DNA of 64,000 nt from Heterodera schachtii (GCA_023374025.1 SIJG01000022.1:1387500-1451499), one strand, 5' to 3'. Positions 34,301-48,406 are shown, numbered from the stretch's first letter. Program-made: numbers and translations. Notes: generated from the letters alone by a model not told the origin.

Positions 34301-37300
34301 TGCATTCTGTTATCATGAAACTTTCTTTATTAATTTTCAAATAAATATCCATTTTATATCTTTAATAAATTTTATATTTGGATAAGAATAATTAAATTAA
34401 TTATATTTTTTTTTACCAAAAATAATTTAATTGAATTTTTATTCCTTGCCATTTTTCGCTAATTATCTAATTATAAATTGTATTTTGGATGTTTAGTTGA
34501 ATAATTTATTTAGTTAATACATAAAAAACGAAATATTGGAATTGATTTATTTGGGAAGTGCTTCAATGGAATTTTTTTATTCATTTTTCAACAGTTTTTT
34601 TTTTGGGTTTTTCAAAAATTATGTGAATAAAACAGTTATTGATGGTGGAAATAAATTAAAATAGAGTCAGATTCTTCAATAAAATGAATTTTCTTGTTTT
34701 TTTAAAGAATTTATTAAGCACATGTTCGTTTAATCAAATAATTTATACATTTTCTTTATAGCAAAATAACAGCCAAGTTTAACTTTATTCAAATATGAAA
34801 TTATTATTCAATTAATTAATAATTGTTTTATAAATTTCCCAAATTAGAAAAAATATTGATAATTTGGCATTTTTCAAATTTTATTTTATTTTTCGTGCAT
34901 CCTAATAGATATAAGTTTGTTTTGGATTAATAGTTTAATTTAAATTTTTAGAAGTTAAAATTTTCAAATTGTTATTCTTCTCTCTTGCGTCTCTCAGCAA
35001 GTTCTTATGATTGCCTGATTACATAACGATTGACTTTAATTAAATTAAATGCATTTAAATAATCAGAAAATAACATTCTTGCGGAAGTCTTTAAAGAATA
35101 AAAATGAGATTTACAAAAAATTTTTTTTGGGAATTATTTGAAATTCATTTTCAATTATTTTCAATTATTTACTTATCAGTTGAATTTAAAAAAATATATG
35201 GCAAAAAAAAATTGTAAATTTATAAAATTAAAAGTTTATATTTTCCTTGTTTTTAATATTTTTTTATTTATTACTTATTAATTTCTGATGAATATAATTT
35301 ACTCTTATTTATTGAAGTATTATTAAATAAAAATCTGTAAGTTAATATTAATTTGATTTTATTCCATATTTTAAATTTTTTTTTTAAATTTATTTATTAT
35401 TCTTAAAATTATTTACTTTTTCCAATTCACTTGTACTACAGACCCATCCGTTGGTAATGATCCGATTTCTAAAAAAAAAATTTAATTTTACCTTGTAATT
35501 CGCTTAATCATACCTTTGAAAAAATTTGTTAAAATAAATATATATTTTTTAACATCATTAACGAGAATCAAAGTAAATTATTCTCATTTTGTTATTAGAC
35601 TCAATTTATTTTATATCATATTGAAAACAAAAATTTTTTTTTGATTGTCTTTTATATTTTACATTTATTTATTTACAAAAATATATATTAAAATAATTTG
35701 ATCACAAGGACATTTTTTAGTTTATACATTTTTTTTTCTGAAATTCTTTAGTTTTTTTAAATTATAGTTTTCTTTTACCTAAAATGCTCATAATTGCTTT
35801 ACTTTTCCTTATTCATATACTTTTTTCTCACGAATGCATTCTGTTATCATGAAACTTTCTTTATTAATTTTCAAATAAATATCCATTTTATATCTTTAAT
35901 AAATTTTATATTTGGATAAGAATAATTAAATTAATTATATTTTTTTTTACCAAAAATAATTTAATTGAATTTTTTATTCCTTGCCATTTTTCGCTAATTA
36001 TCTAATTATAAATTGTATTTTGGATGTTTAGTTGAATAATTTATTTAGTTAATACATAAAAAACGAAATATTGGAATTGATTTATTTGGGAAGTGCTTCA
36101 ATGGAATTTTTTTATTCATTTTTCAACAGTTTTTTTTTTGGGTTTTTCAAAAATTATGTGAATAAAACAGTTATTGATGGTGGAAATAAATTAAAATAGA
36201 GTCAGATTCTTCAATAAAATGAATTTTCTTGTTTTTTTAAAGAATTTATTAAGCACATGTTCGTTTAATCAAATAATTTATACATTTTCTTTATAGCAAA
36301 ATAACAGCCAAGTTTAACTTTATTCAAATATGAAATTATTATTCAATTAATTAATAATTGTTTTATAAATTTCCCAAATTAGAAAAAATATTGATAATTT
36401 GGCATTTTTCAAATTTTATTTTATTTTTCGTGCATCCTAATAGATATAAGTTTGTTTTGGATTAATAGTTTAATTTAAATTTTTAGAAGTTAAAATTTTC
36501 AAATTGTTATTCTTCTCTCTTGCGTCTCTCAGCAAGTTCTTATGATTGCCTGATTACATAACGATTGACTTTAATTAAATTAAATGCATTTAAATAATCA
36601 GAAAATAACATTCTTGCGGAAGTCTTTAAAGAATAAAAATGAGATTTACAAAAAATTTTTTTTGGGAATTATTTGAAATTCATTTTCAATTATTTTCAAT
36701 TATTTACTTATCAGTTGAATTTAAAAAAATATATGGCAAAAAAAAATTGTAAATTTATAAAATTAAAAGTTTATATTTTCCTTGTTTTTAATATTTTTTT
36801 TATTTATTACTTATTAATTTCTGATGAATATAATTTACTCTTATTTATTGAAGTATTATTAAATAAAAATCTGTAAGTTAATATTAATTTGATTTTATTC
36901 CATATTTTAAATTTTTTTTTTTAAATTTATTTATTATTCTTAAAATTATTTACTTTTTCCAATTCACTTGTACTACAGACCCATCCGTTGGTAATGATCC
37001 GATTTCTAAAAAAAAAATTTCATTTTACCTTGTAATTCGCTTAATCATACCTTTGAAAAAATTTGTTAAAATAAATATATATTTTTTAACATCATTAACG
37101 AGAATCAAAGTAAATTATTCTCATTTTGTTATTAGACTCAATTTATTTTATATCATATTGAAAACAAAATTTTTTTTTGATTGTCTTTTATATTTTACAT
37201 TTATTTATTTACAAAAATATATATTAAAATAATTTGATCACAAGGACATTTTTAGTTTATACATTTTTTTTTTCTGAAATTCTTTAGTTTTTTTTAATTA

Positions 37301-38563
37301 TAGTTTTCTTTTACCTAAAATGCTCATAATTGCTTTACTTTTCCTTATTCATATACTTTTTTCTCACGAATGCATTCTGTTATCATGAAACTTTCTTTAT
37401 TAATTTTCAAATAAATATCCATTTTATATCTTTAATAAATTTTATATTTGGATAAGAATAATTAAATTAATTATATTTTTTTTTTACCAAAAATAATTTA
37501 ATTGAATTTTTTATTCCTTGCCATTTTTCGCTAATTATCTAATTATAAATTGTATTTTGGATGTTTAGTTGAATAATTTATTTAGTTAATACATAAAAAA
37601 CGAAATATTGGAATTGATTTATTTGGGAAGTGCTTCAATGGAATTTTTTTATTCATTTTTCAACAGTTTTTTTTTTGGGTTTTTCAAAAATTATGTGAAT
37701 AAAACCGTTATTGATGGTGGAAATAAATTAAAATAGAGTCAGATTCTTCAATAAAATGAATTTTCTCGTTTTTTTAAAGAATTTATTAAGCACATGTTCG
37801 TTTAATCAAATAATTTATACATTTTCTTTATAGCAAAATAACAGCCAAGTTTAACTTTATTCAAATATGAAATTATTATTCAATTAATTAATAATTGTTT
37901 TATAAATTTCCCAAATTAGAAAAAATATTGATAATTTGGCATTTTTCAAATTTTATTTTATTTTTCGTGCATCCTAATAGATATAAGTTTGTTTTGGATT
38001 AATAGTTTAATTTAAATTTTTAGAAGTTAAAATTTTCAAATTGTTATTCTTCTCTCTTGCGTCTCTCAGCAAGTTCTTATGATTGCCTGATTACATAACG
38101 ATTGACTTTAATTAAATTAAATGCATTTAAATAATCAGAAAATAACATTCTTGCGGAAGTCTTTAAAGAATAAAAATGAGATTTACAAAAAATTTTTTTT
38201 GGGAATTATTTGAAATTCATTTTCAATTATTTTCAATTATTTACTTATCAGTTGAATTTAAAAAAATATATGGCAAAAAAAATTGTAAATTTATAAAATT
38301 AAAAGTTTATATTTTCCTTGTTTTTAATATTTTTTTTATTTATTACTTATTAATTTCTGATGAATATAATTTACTCTTATTTATTGAAGTATTATTAAAT
38401 AAAAATCTGTAAGTTAATATTAATTTGATTTTATTCCATATTTTAAATTTTTTTTTTTAAATTTATTTATTATTCTTAAAATTATTTACTTTTTCCAATT
38501 CACTTGTACTACAGACCCATCCGTTGGTAATGATCCGATTTCTAAAAAAAAATTTCATTTTAG
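31345..38563. repeat. Tandem array of a 1,535 bp unit (about 4.7 copies)
   Basis: Taking ATTCAAATATG as the start, units begin at 31716, 33251, 34787, 36322 and 37859, giving periods of 1535-1537 bp. The part 31345-31715 is the end of a preceding unit, and the last unit breaks off at about 38563. Units are nearly identical and differ mainly in A or T run lengths and a few bases. Each contains a frame of about 67 codons, but unit three loses it through a one-base change in a T run and none starts with ATG in that frame. I regard it as non-coding. Confidence 0.95.
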
Positions 38564-40430
38564 TTAAGTTGTTAAGTAAAATGTATTGATAATATAAATA
38601 GATTTACATAATTTTAATTTATTATTTATGTTATATTTAAGCATTTTTGGTATTTTAAATTAAATTGTCGGCCTCTCTATTAATATCATCCACTCTCTTG
38701 TCAAAAACATAAATTTAGGTTTAAAGTCCGCAATGAATGTACTTTTTATTCTAGAAAAAAAAGAAAGAATTACAAAAAAATATGAAAATTCGATTTTTTG
38801 GAGATTTAGGAAAAATTTCCTTTAAAAATACTCAAAAATTTAAAATATATCGAAAAAAATATATTTAAATGTAGAAAATCCAAATACGAAAAAATATGTA
38901 TATTTATTTATCTTATTATTTATTTAGAGTCATTGAGAAAGTAGGAAAAAATGTATTTAGATGAAATTTGCAGTTATAAAAATTAATGAATTGTTTTTGG
39001 TTTGATTTTTATTGAATAAATTTAAAAAAATAATATTTTTTTATTGTTTTTTTTTTGTTTCTTTGTCTTTTCCAATAATTGATTGTTGGTAAAATTATAT
39101 TGCAATTTAATGATTTTTTGTAGAAAAAAATATGCTTTTTAAAATATTTTTTTGAGTTTAACTATTATATTATTATAATTCTTGAATTTATGAAATTATA
39201 ATTCTTATCACTGAGAAAAGATTATAAAGTTTTGTCATCAAAAATATTTGATAAAATTGTAATTTTCTAAGTGAAAAGCATATTATATTTAATTACAGTC
39301 TACAATAACCAATTACATTTTTTATTAGAAATTTAAATAATTCATTAACCTTAAATTTATTTACTTGTTTAACTTATAAATAATTTAAATTATATTAAAT
39401 AACTTGTTGGCACTTACAATTAAATTACTTATTTTTATATACATAATTAAATATTTTAATAGAAATTCAATTTTTTCTGTTTTTATGAGTTTAATTTGTT
39501 ATGTTTCTATATAATACTATTTAATTTTTGATAATTTAAAAATTTAGTAATTTTTTCTTGAATGTTAAATTAGAATAATAATTTAATAATTTCACATTTA
39601 ATAACTTCTATTTTCTTTTCTGTTTTTAATTATTTAAGATATTTTATATTTTCTCGTCATATATCCAAATTCATTGTTGGTGTTGGAAGAATTTAAAAAT
39701 TCTTAATTTATTTTAAATTCATTCTTTCAAATAATTGTGATTTATTTGTACGGCGCCAAAACTTTTTTATTTATTTTTTTAAATTAATCCCTTATATTTA
39801 TATAATGAAAATTTAAGATTTTCTAACAATTTATTCATAATAAATAATTATATATACTTTTCACACTTTCTCATCATTAATTGTACTGATAAAAATTTAC
39901 TTTTTTTCGTTTTTAAAATAATAATTTTTATTTGCTAAATTTTTATTTATCTAAACAATTTGTAATGTGAGTTCTTTATTTTTTTATTTTTTTTATTTTC
40001 ATTTCTTGAGAGAAAAATTATTCATTTTAAACGAATTTATATTGGTTTTTAAAAGCTCTATTTTTATTGATTATTGATAATGTCTTTGAATTTTTAATTA
40101 TTTAATATTTTAAGTTGTAATAAATTTTATATATTGAGTAAAAATCCTAGTATTCATATAAAAATTGCCAGATTAAATAACGATTTATCTAATTAATTAA
40201 AAGATTTTTTGATGAATAGATAAAATTAATTCTTTTTTTTCTGTTTTGTTATTTTTTAAACATATCTTTTTGGAATTCTTGATAATAACATTTTATCGTG
40301 GAACATCATTAGATTGAACCGAAAAGCGAAATTCTTGTTTCAATTATTCAATTGTTTATTTTATTATTCAGTAATATAATTAATATGTAAAACTTTTGTT
40401 ATTTAATTGTTTTTATGTATTATTTCGATG
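38564..40430. other. T-rich stretch with diverged repeat copies
   Basis: 38640-38740 and 39227-39420 resemble 17.7 kb and 17.1 kb respectively. 40060-40330 resembles 42515-42750 and part of the 1.5 kb unit (GCCAGATTAAATAACGATT). No gene supported. Confidence 0.4.
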
Positions 40431-40460
40431 TAAAATTATTTGAAAAACAAAATTCAATTA

Positions 40461-41378
40461 ATGTTCATTGATTTATTAATTGCATATGAATATGGAAAAC
40501 CAAATAAATTTATTATTAATTTGAATTTATTAATTGACAAAGTAATTGTCATGAAAAGATCGGATTTATCAATTGTTTTTAATTTATGCCATTATGGTTA
40601 CTGTCTTTATAATTATGCCTATTTTTCATAAACACAGAATTACATAAATTTTTTAGATTTTCTTATCGGTAGCTTTACTGGATAACAATTTTTTTTGTTT
40701 TTTTTTTATATATAGTAAAAAAAGAATAATTTTTATTTAAATAAAGAATTTATGGGGTGAGTTTTTTTATTATTTTAAATTTTGGAGGAAAATTATTCAA
40801 AATCTTCATTATCTTAATTAAAATTTCTGCATTTTTTGAAAACACTTTATTTTCTTAGTAAATTATATGTCTTTAATTTTTAATTAATTTTAATATTTTT
40901 TCAGCTTTAATAAATTTTATACAAGAGAATATTTTTTGTTATTATTTATTTGAGTAAAAACAAAGTGATAATGGTCTTAAAATAGAAACAATGTGGCAAA
41001 AATGTTAAAATTCATGTCCCTCAGAACCTATCAAACTAAATGTCATTATTTAAAAAAAAATCATCATTATGTGCGTTCTTTAAAAAACCATCATGTGAGA
41101 AAAAGTCATTATTTAATTCATTTAAAATACAGTACAAAAAAAAATTATGGTCAATCTAAAATCGTTAAATTTTTGTATTTATCATAAAAGATAGACTATA
41201 TAATAGAGTTATGAATTTTTTTTGTATGACTTTTTTGGTAAAAATAGTGATGAAATATATCAATATAATGAAGGTTAAAAAACCAGGAATACCATTTAAT
41301 ATAGAACTATTCCATAAAATGTTAATTTATTATTGTAATTATTTAAATTGTATTAAGATTTGTGATGGGTTGCGGTAA
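40461..41378 (+). pseudogene. Coding-like patch with three consecutive small frames
   Basis: Three ATG frames follow one another: 40461-40631 (56 aa, includes LLIAYEYGKPNKFI), 41002-41187 (61 aa, basic and His-rich) and 41211-41378 (55 aa, includes KKPGIPFNIELFHKMLIYY). The last ends at CGGTAACT, which could equally be a splice donor. The patch is less T-biased than its surroundings. IPFNIELFHKMLIYYCN weakly recalls an F-box helix, but this is only a resemblance. It may be a decayed gene or exons of a gene whose remainder I cannot see. Confidence 0.28.
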
Positions 41379-41463
41379 CTATAATTTAATTTAATGATGG
41401 TTTTTAAATAATGACTTTTTCTCATAGTGTTGGTTTTTTAAATAACGCACATTTTCTCCCCAA

Positions 41464-41482
41464 CCCCCCCCCCCCCCCCCCC
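41464..41482. repeat. 19-C run
   Basis: Nineteen consecutive C, followed 10-40 bases on by GGGGAAACGGGGACCCCG. It stands alone in AT-rich sequence. Confidence 0.95.
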
Positions 41483-41779
41483 ATACACTTAGTCGGGGAA
41501 ACGGGGACCCCGAGCGTTGTAAATTTTAAAAGTTATTTTAACCAAATATTTAAGTTTTATCTCGCTTTTTCTTTTAAAAAATGCCAAAATTCATAATTTT
41601 CCATTGTAAAAACTCCCTCAGATAAAAGTTAGCAAAAAATGACTAAAACTCAACTTTTTCTAATCTTTTTAAGGTGTGTTGTTCATCCTTCGGGTGTATT
41701 TTCGTTTTTTTCTTTAATTCCTAAAAATGATGGACTAAATGCAAAGTCCCGACTTCGGATCCTATTCCAAATAAAACTC

Positions 41780-41875
41780 AAAATATAAAATTTGGCCATA
41801 TTTGGACAAAATCTGTTAATAAAATGCAAGCAAAAATTTCAGAATTTCCCCGGCGGCGCCTATCGGCACTGCCGG
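41780..41875 (-). repeat. GC-palindrome repeat, minus orientation
   Basis: The 26 bp hairpin at 41850-41875 (CCGGCGGCGCC, loop, GGCACTGCCGG) is preceded by the family tail in reverse, with TTTGGACAAAATCTGTTAAT. Confidence 0.75.
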
Positions 41876-42219
41876 ATCACTGAATAATTTTTCAAGCAAA
41901 AACCGAAATATTTTTGTACCTAGGAATTTTGACTTCCGATTTCTCGTTTTTTATTTGTTTTTCTATTTGCCAATTTTGTATTGAAGGCTTCCTTTATTGT
42001 GGTGCATCAATCTTCTTGTATAAGAAAATGAATCAAGTTTGAAAGATGGTATTGCACAATGTATCTGTTATGAGCCGAAAAACAAAATTTTTAAAAATTT
42101 TTTTACAATATACAATTCAATTCATTAATTTATGCACTTAATTAATAAATCAATGTATTTCATGAATAGTGATATAGCTTAATTTTTTAATTACATATAT
42201 ATTTTATAAACAATATATA

Positions 42220-42507
42220 CTAGCCCTAAGAATTCTATGTTTATCTTTAAAATTTCAAATGATTGAGTTTCAAAAAGGTTATGGCCAAAAAATTCTGAAT
42301 AAAAGATTATTTGAAATTTTATTACAAGAACTTTTTTTATTCTTATGGAAAAAATTTGGGAAAAACATATTCTGATAGAGAACAATTAAGCTATTGAATG
42401 ATGCCATGAAATATTAATTTGGTTGAATTTGAGTTATGAATTTTTATGAGTTACATATTTTTTGTTTTCGAAGCTATTTGCGGTTTTTGCGAAATGCACC
42501 AGCAACT
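42220..42507. mobile_element. Right half of a GTGCTRG foldback element
   Basis: TTTGGTTGAATTTGAG, AGTTACATATTTTTTGTTTT and GCGAAATGCACCAGCA match the right-hand part of the 57.9 kb element in order. The left end is missing. The CTAGCCCTAAG phrase at its start also occurs inside the 3.3 kb element. Confidence 0.55.
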
Positions 42508-43100
42508 GTTTTTATTGATTATTGATAAAGTCTTTGAATTTTATTTTTTTCATATTTTAAAATTTAATAAATTTTATATATTGAGTAAAAATCTTATAGT
42601 CAAACAAAAATTGCCAGATGAAATAACGATTGATTGTTTTAAATTAAAAAGATTTTTTTTTATTATTAGATCAAAAAGTTTTATTGTTTTTCTGTTTTTA
42701 TTATTTTAACATATTTTTTGGAATTCTTGATAATAAAATTTTTATTTTAATATATCAACTTTTTTTACAAGTGCCATTATTATTTGTTTATAATTATATT
42801 TATATTAAGTTTATTTAATAAAAAAGTCAATTTGGTAAAATTTCAAATCAATTTTTTTTAAAATTTATTTTAAATTTAAGCATTTTTATTTGTATTTAAA
42901 AAATTCTATTAATAATTTACTTTTCTTCAATAATTTATCTGCGTAGCATCTTCGTTCGATTCTTCGTAACTAATTTAAGTTTAAATAAATTTATCGTCAC
43001 AAAATTGAGCTTGAATTGAATTTTTTCAGATTTATTACTAATAAAAATTTTTATTTATTAAATATTTTCTCAGATTGCTTATTTTCATTTTCCTAAAATT
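42508..43100 (+). pseudogene. Diverged repeat copy with a readable LPDEITID frame
   Basis: The + strand at about 42600-42660 reads VKQKLPDEITIDCFKLKRFF. The 1.5 kb units read LPDYITIDFN then stop at the same place, and 40165 reads LPD, stop, ITIYL. LP-x-E-x(3)-(D/L) followed by a hydrophobic run is how F-box domains begin, so a decayed F-box-like gene is possible. This rests on a short match. The enclosing 87-codon frame from 42446 runs across the boundary of the transposon half copy, so it is not a genuine gene. Confidence 0.28.
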
Positions 43101-43916
43101 AATTTTAAACTATTCAATTCATTTGAATCAAATGAATGAATAAAATGGAAAAATATTTGTTTGATATATATTTTAAAATAATTATTTTTTTAAATTTATT
43201 GTGTGCTCCTTATAACTAAATAATTTGGTTTTTTAATATTATTTTTTAAAATAAATTTTTAAATACAATTAATTTATGCTTAAAAATGAAAAATTGGTTT
43301 TCTTAAATTTTTATTATTTTTTTGTTTAAATTGACTTAAGAAATTGTAGGATTTTTTTGTAGCTTTAAAAATCTTCATATCGTATTTCAATATAAATCCC
43401 TTCAGCTCATTTTCACTTCTTTCGATTGATTTTTTAAAATTTATTTTATTTCATTATTTTAATTTAAATCGTGAATGATATAAATTTATTTTTAAAAAAT
43501 TCACACAAAACTTGACTGCTTCTGAAAGGTTAAGATTTGATCCTTCAATTCTGACCATTTGACAGATTATAAACAACGCCATTGATGGTGAAAAATCCTT
43601 AAAATTAATTATCCAATTAGTGACTGAGAGCGAGAACTAACTCGTCGGTCTCTATTGTCTGTTCTCTTATTTTTTTTTTCGTTTTATTTAATAAAAGCTT
43701 TTCATCTGCTTAGATGGCTTGTTGTTTTTTATGTTTTTTTAAATTATGATTTTTTATCTTTTTTTTTTAAATTATGACCTTTTATTCAGCAAGAAAATCA
43801 CTTTTTTTAAACTTTGGATTAAATTTTAACATCTAAATTTTTAAGTTAACCTGTTAATAATAATTTTAATTTTTTGTATTTTTTATTTATTTTTTCTGTT
43901 TAATTTAATTACTTAG

Positions 43917-44700
43917 GGTGTTACATAAATTTTGCACCAAAATTTTTTTCATGAAAATTTATTTTTTAAAAATTCAGCAAGAAACAATAATGATTCAAAA
44001 TATTGTCCATTATGATAACATGTTTGCAGCAGGCAAAAGATCAATAGAATCATTAAGGAGTTAGAGTTGATAAAGTAAAAATGGTCATTTTCGGGGTAGG
44101 TATTTTTGAAGGCTGATTTAAAGAAAATTAAAATAGATACAGAGGTAGACAAAACGTGAGTAAATAGAGCAAAGCTTTATAATAAAAAAATTTCATACCC
44201 AATTAATGAATTATTGGAGGGCCGAGTCTGAAAGTGGCCTCCAAAAACGGCATTTTTCGGAACCACCGTTAACAAATTTTTTTGTAATGCCATTTGAAAA
44301 CATTGAATTTACCTAGTCTTGGGTAAATCGGCCACGCTGAGTCCGAATATGGCCTTAGATTTGAGCTCTGGGTTCTCAATGAGCCTGTACAGCTAGAATT
44401 TCATGCATAAGTTGAAGCAGTACTAGCTCTGGTTGAAAAGACGGGACAGATTTAAGGCAATATTTGGATTCTACGACCCTAGAAAATCATTTCATGAATG
44501 ATTATATTTATTTCACCCACAAAAAATTCGTGAAAAATTAGTGTAAGAATATCCATTTTTGGCACGGTCAGCAAAACCCTCACAAAAATCTGATTAACAA
44601 ACGAATAACAAAAAATTTAGTATGAAAAGTAGAAAAGATCCAGACGAACAAAATAAAAAAAGATTTAAGAAATAAATCATATTTTAAATTTTTTACGGGT
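43917..44700. other. GC-richer unique segment, unknown
   Basis: It stands out from the T-rich surroundings. It contains a hairpin TTGGAGGGCC/GGCCTCCAA (44214-44244) and two near-identical 16-mers, GAGTCTGAAAGTGGCC at 44224 and GAGTCCGAATATGGCC at 44339. A frame on the minus strand at 44152..43949 begins at a non-ATG codon and is not supported. It may be an old transposon fragment. Confidence 0.4.
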
Positions 44701-46573
44701 TTTTGAAAAAAATACAGAATAGGCTTTTGCTCTCATCTAATTAATTATTAATTTTCAATTTCAGTTTTGTTTTTCTCTAAATTTGTTATCTTTTTTAGAG
44801 AATTTGTTTAATTTTATTTGCAATTTTCAAACATTTTTCAAATAAATTTATTTTATATGGCATTTGGCTGTTTATCAAAAAAAGATAAAAATTAAAAACT
44901 GAATTTAACTATTTTCTTTCATTAGCTGTTTAAAATGAAGTTAATTTTTTAACATTTTATAAAAAATTTAATTAGTTCCAATGAAAATCTTTTCTTTCAT
45001 TAAATTAGATTACTGGTGTTTTTTCTGTTTTTTTTAATTATTAAACTCTGATATTCAAAATCATTGTTTAGTTGAAAAATAAAATAGTATTTATTTTTTC
45101 ATCAATACTTATTTATATCATTATTCATAATTGCTTTTTTATTCCTTAAATTTCTCGCGTTTCTCAGGCTTTTAAGTATTTTTCGTGGTGTGCAATTAAA
45201 TGCATATTATTTATAAAGATGAGTTTTATTTCAGTACACTATCTGTGAAGTGAGTTTTTTATTTTTTTGAGAGAAAATATTCAACAAAATCTCTATTATT
45301 TTAATTCGATTTTCTGCTTGGTTTTTAAAGCACCATTTTTATTTAGTCAAGCTATAATTGCTTGATTAATATTTTTAAGCCTTAATATTTTATATATTGG
45401 ACAAGATTTCCAAAAATAATGGCGGTCATTAGCATTAATTTCATCATATTACCAAATTTATTATTTACTGGTTTTTGTTTTTTATTTTTTCGCATATCTT
45501 TTTAGGATTTTAATAATAAACTTTTATTATTTTATTTAATATATAAATATATAAAAATGTTTACAATTACTTTATGTTCTTCTTTTTTGTCAAATAACAT
45601 TTTATATTTTCATTATTCATAAAATACAAATTTTAAATTTTTTGATCTGATGAATGAATAATTGAAAATTGTTTATTAGTTTAACATTTTAAATAATTCT
45701 TTCTTTATTTATTTTGTTACCTTTCTGATGTCTTATAATATTGAAAAAGAAAAAATTGAACTATTACTAAAAAACATTTTATGAAATGATGTAATATTTA
45801 ATTTAAATTTTCTATAATTTTGAAAAAATAATAATTTCTTTTTTTGTATTAATTTTTCTTTTTAAAAAAAAATTTAATAAATTAATGACAAGTAAAATAT
45901 TCTTACTAACGTTGAGACAACAACAAAAAAAATTATAAATTAAAAATTTACCTTAACTTTTTTATATTTTTTATAAATTGGTTATTTATGTTCAGATAAT
46001 ATAATTAATACTCAATTATTAAGTAGTTATTAAGTAATAAACTGTGAGTTAATATTTAATTTGAAATTATTTTGATATTTCTTAATTTTATTTTTAAAAT
46101 TGTTTAATTTTATTTATTGTTTTTAATTATTTACTTATTTCAATTCACTTGTGCCATTTCCATTCTTAATGATTGCCTGGTGATCGGTTTTTTTAAATCA
46201 TTATTATTTTACGAATATTCTTTTTTTACGTATTTAATTTTAAGCATATTAGACCTCTTTTTGATTAAATTTTCTTATTTCACAAATTTTTAAAAATTAT
46301 TAGGGTTTTTAGTTATTTCAAAAAAGGAAAAACTAAAATTTTTCTTAAAATTTTTTAAATTATGCATTATAATTTTTATCCAAGAAATTATTCCTTTTTT
46401 TTTTTATTAAAATCCAATTCATTTAATTATATTATTGTCTGCTTTTTTTGGTCTTTTATTTTTATTTTTTTATTTTTATTAAAATCGTGCACCATCCATA
46501 TACACATTTTTATGGCGTGTCTTTTGTGTTTTTCGTGAACCATTTTATGCTATAATTTGTTTGTAAATGAATT

Positions 46574-46790
46574 ACCCGCCGGTGGTCAAATGGTTAGTAA
46601 AAAACAAACAATATTAAAAAATAGATAAAATAAAAATTAATCATTAATTGAAAATGGATAATGAGTCTATATGTTAAATGGCGGTTTATTAATTTAAATA
46701 CTCTTCTCCCAAATATGCATAAAAAATTGGCCAAAAAAAAATGTTGCAGGTCGGGGGCTCGGGGTCGGGGAGTAACCCTCATTTATCTGA
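46574..46790. mobile_element. Possible small hAT-like element with GC-rich ends
   Basis: CCCGCCGGTGGTCAAATGG on the left and GGGGAGTAACCCTCA on the right bound an AT-rich middle, interrupting the homology between 46.5 and 46.8 kb and the inverted arm at 57.9-58.6 kb. The ends are not clear inverted repeats of each other. Confidence 0.3.
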
Positions 46791-48406
46791 GAAAAAATTA
46801 TATTATGAAAATGATAATTCTTTATGTTAGATGAATATGTAATTTACTGAAATAGATAAAACTAATTCATTTTCATTTCAAAAATAATTTGAAAATATTC
46901 AATCTTTTTGGCCAAGATGAATGAATTGTGTAATTTTTTTTTGTTGTAAAACCTTTAAAATATTAATTTCTTTTTTTTACTACTCTGAGAATTAATAATA
47001 GATTTTTTATATATCTTTAATGAATTAAGCATTCAAATATTAATCCAATTAATTATTGCCTTTGAAAATGCAAAAAGCCATTTAAAGAAAACATTTTTTC
47101 CAAAAAAGTTTTCTTTTGCGCAAGTTTTTGAAGATGAAAAAAATTACAAAAAATTTTTTTGCGAAATGATTTAAATTTATTTAACTATACTATTTTCGCA
47201 TTAGCTTATAAAAAATTTTTATTTTAAAACATTTCTTTTTTCTTTTAAATGAAAATATTTATTAAAAATAATTTTTATCTTCAATTTATTGCTTTTTAAT
47301 TTTTTTTTTTTTCTGAAAAAATATATTTATTTTTGATGACTTTCGCTTATATTTTCTTTTTTGTTTTTGTTGATTATGCTTTAAATTAGAAAATAATATT
47401 TTACTTTCTAATTAAGATAAAGAATCCATTAAAAATTACTTAAAAGCATTACAGATAATTTTTTTTAAGATTTACATATTAATATTGCTTAGATAAATAT
47501 TTAACATTTGTTGCTTAATTTGATATTTATTCAGAATCTTAATGATAATGTGAAAATTATTAAAAACATTAAATATGTGTATTTTTTGATTTTATTTGTT
47601 ATTTTATTATTGTTTTAGTTTTGTCATTAAATTTTTAATTGTAACCCTCTGAATTAAGTGCTACCTCTCTTGTGGTAAACACAAATTTTTATTATAAAGA
47701 AATATTATTTAAAAATTAAGCAAACTATGATTAATATCACAATTTATTATTTGAATGAATAAAAATATTAAGTTATTAATGAGATATTTTATAGCTGTCT
47801 GTTTTTTATCCAATTAGATTTTTTAAGCAATTGTAATTTCCATTTTAAGCGCTCTTTTTAATTAAGTAATCAATTCATTCTGTTATATTATAATTTTTAT
47901 TTTTATTATTTTTCAAATGCTCGATTTAGCGAATTTTCTTATCTATTCCTTTGATTCAATTGTTTACTTTTAGCGTCTTTTTCTTGATGATTCTATTTTG
48001 TTTTTATATTTTTAATTTATTGGATTTATTTTTGTAAATTGATGATAATATTTCAAATTTTTAAATTGACCACAGAAATAATGATAAGCTGCTAAGGATG
48101 ATGATGTAAAAGTTGATATTTGTAAAATCAGTTTAGTAGATAGTGAAAAGAGAATGTTTATAAATTTTGCTGATCATTTTTGAATCACTTTTTTAAATTA
48201 AAATTTAATTAATTAAATTACTTATATAATTGGATTTATTTGATTATTGTTTTGTTTTGTTTGTCTAAACATTCAAAATTTTAAAAGCCCAAATCCAATT
48301 CATCTCTTTCATCATGTGCTGTGAGAAAATTAAGGTTTTCATTTGAAAAAATTATTTATAACAAATTATTTAAAATGTAATTTGTTTTCTGTTCATACAT
48401 GGAAAA

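Noticed and set aside
25708..38412. A frame of about 67 codons repeated in the lone unit and the array units
   Set aside because: It starts at TTG rather than ATG, one unit breaks it by a one-base T-run change, another extends it through an A-run change, and the peptide is low-complexity. Its conservation only reflects the near-identity of the tandem units.
46574..46785. A tRNA-like start (GGTGGTCAAATGGTTAGT) and GC-rich 3' part, as in a tRNA-derived SINE
   Set aside because: No foldable cloverleaf and no GGTTCGA-type B box at the right distance; a small transposon with GC-rich ends is more likely.
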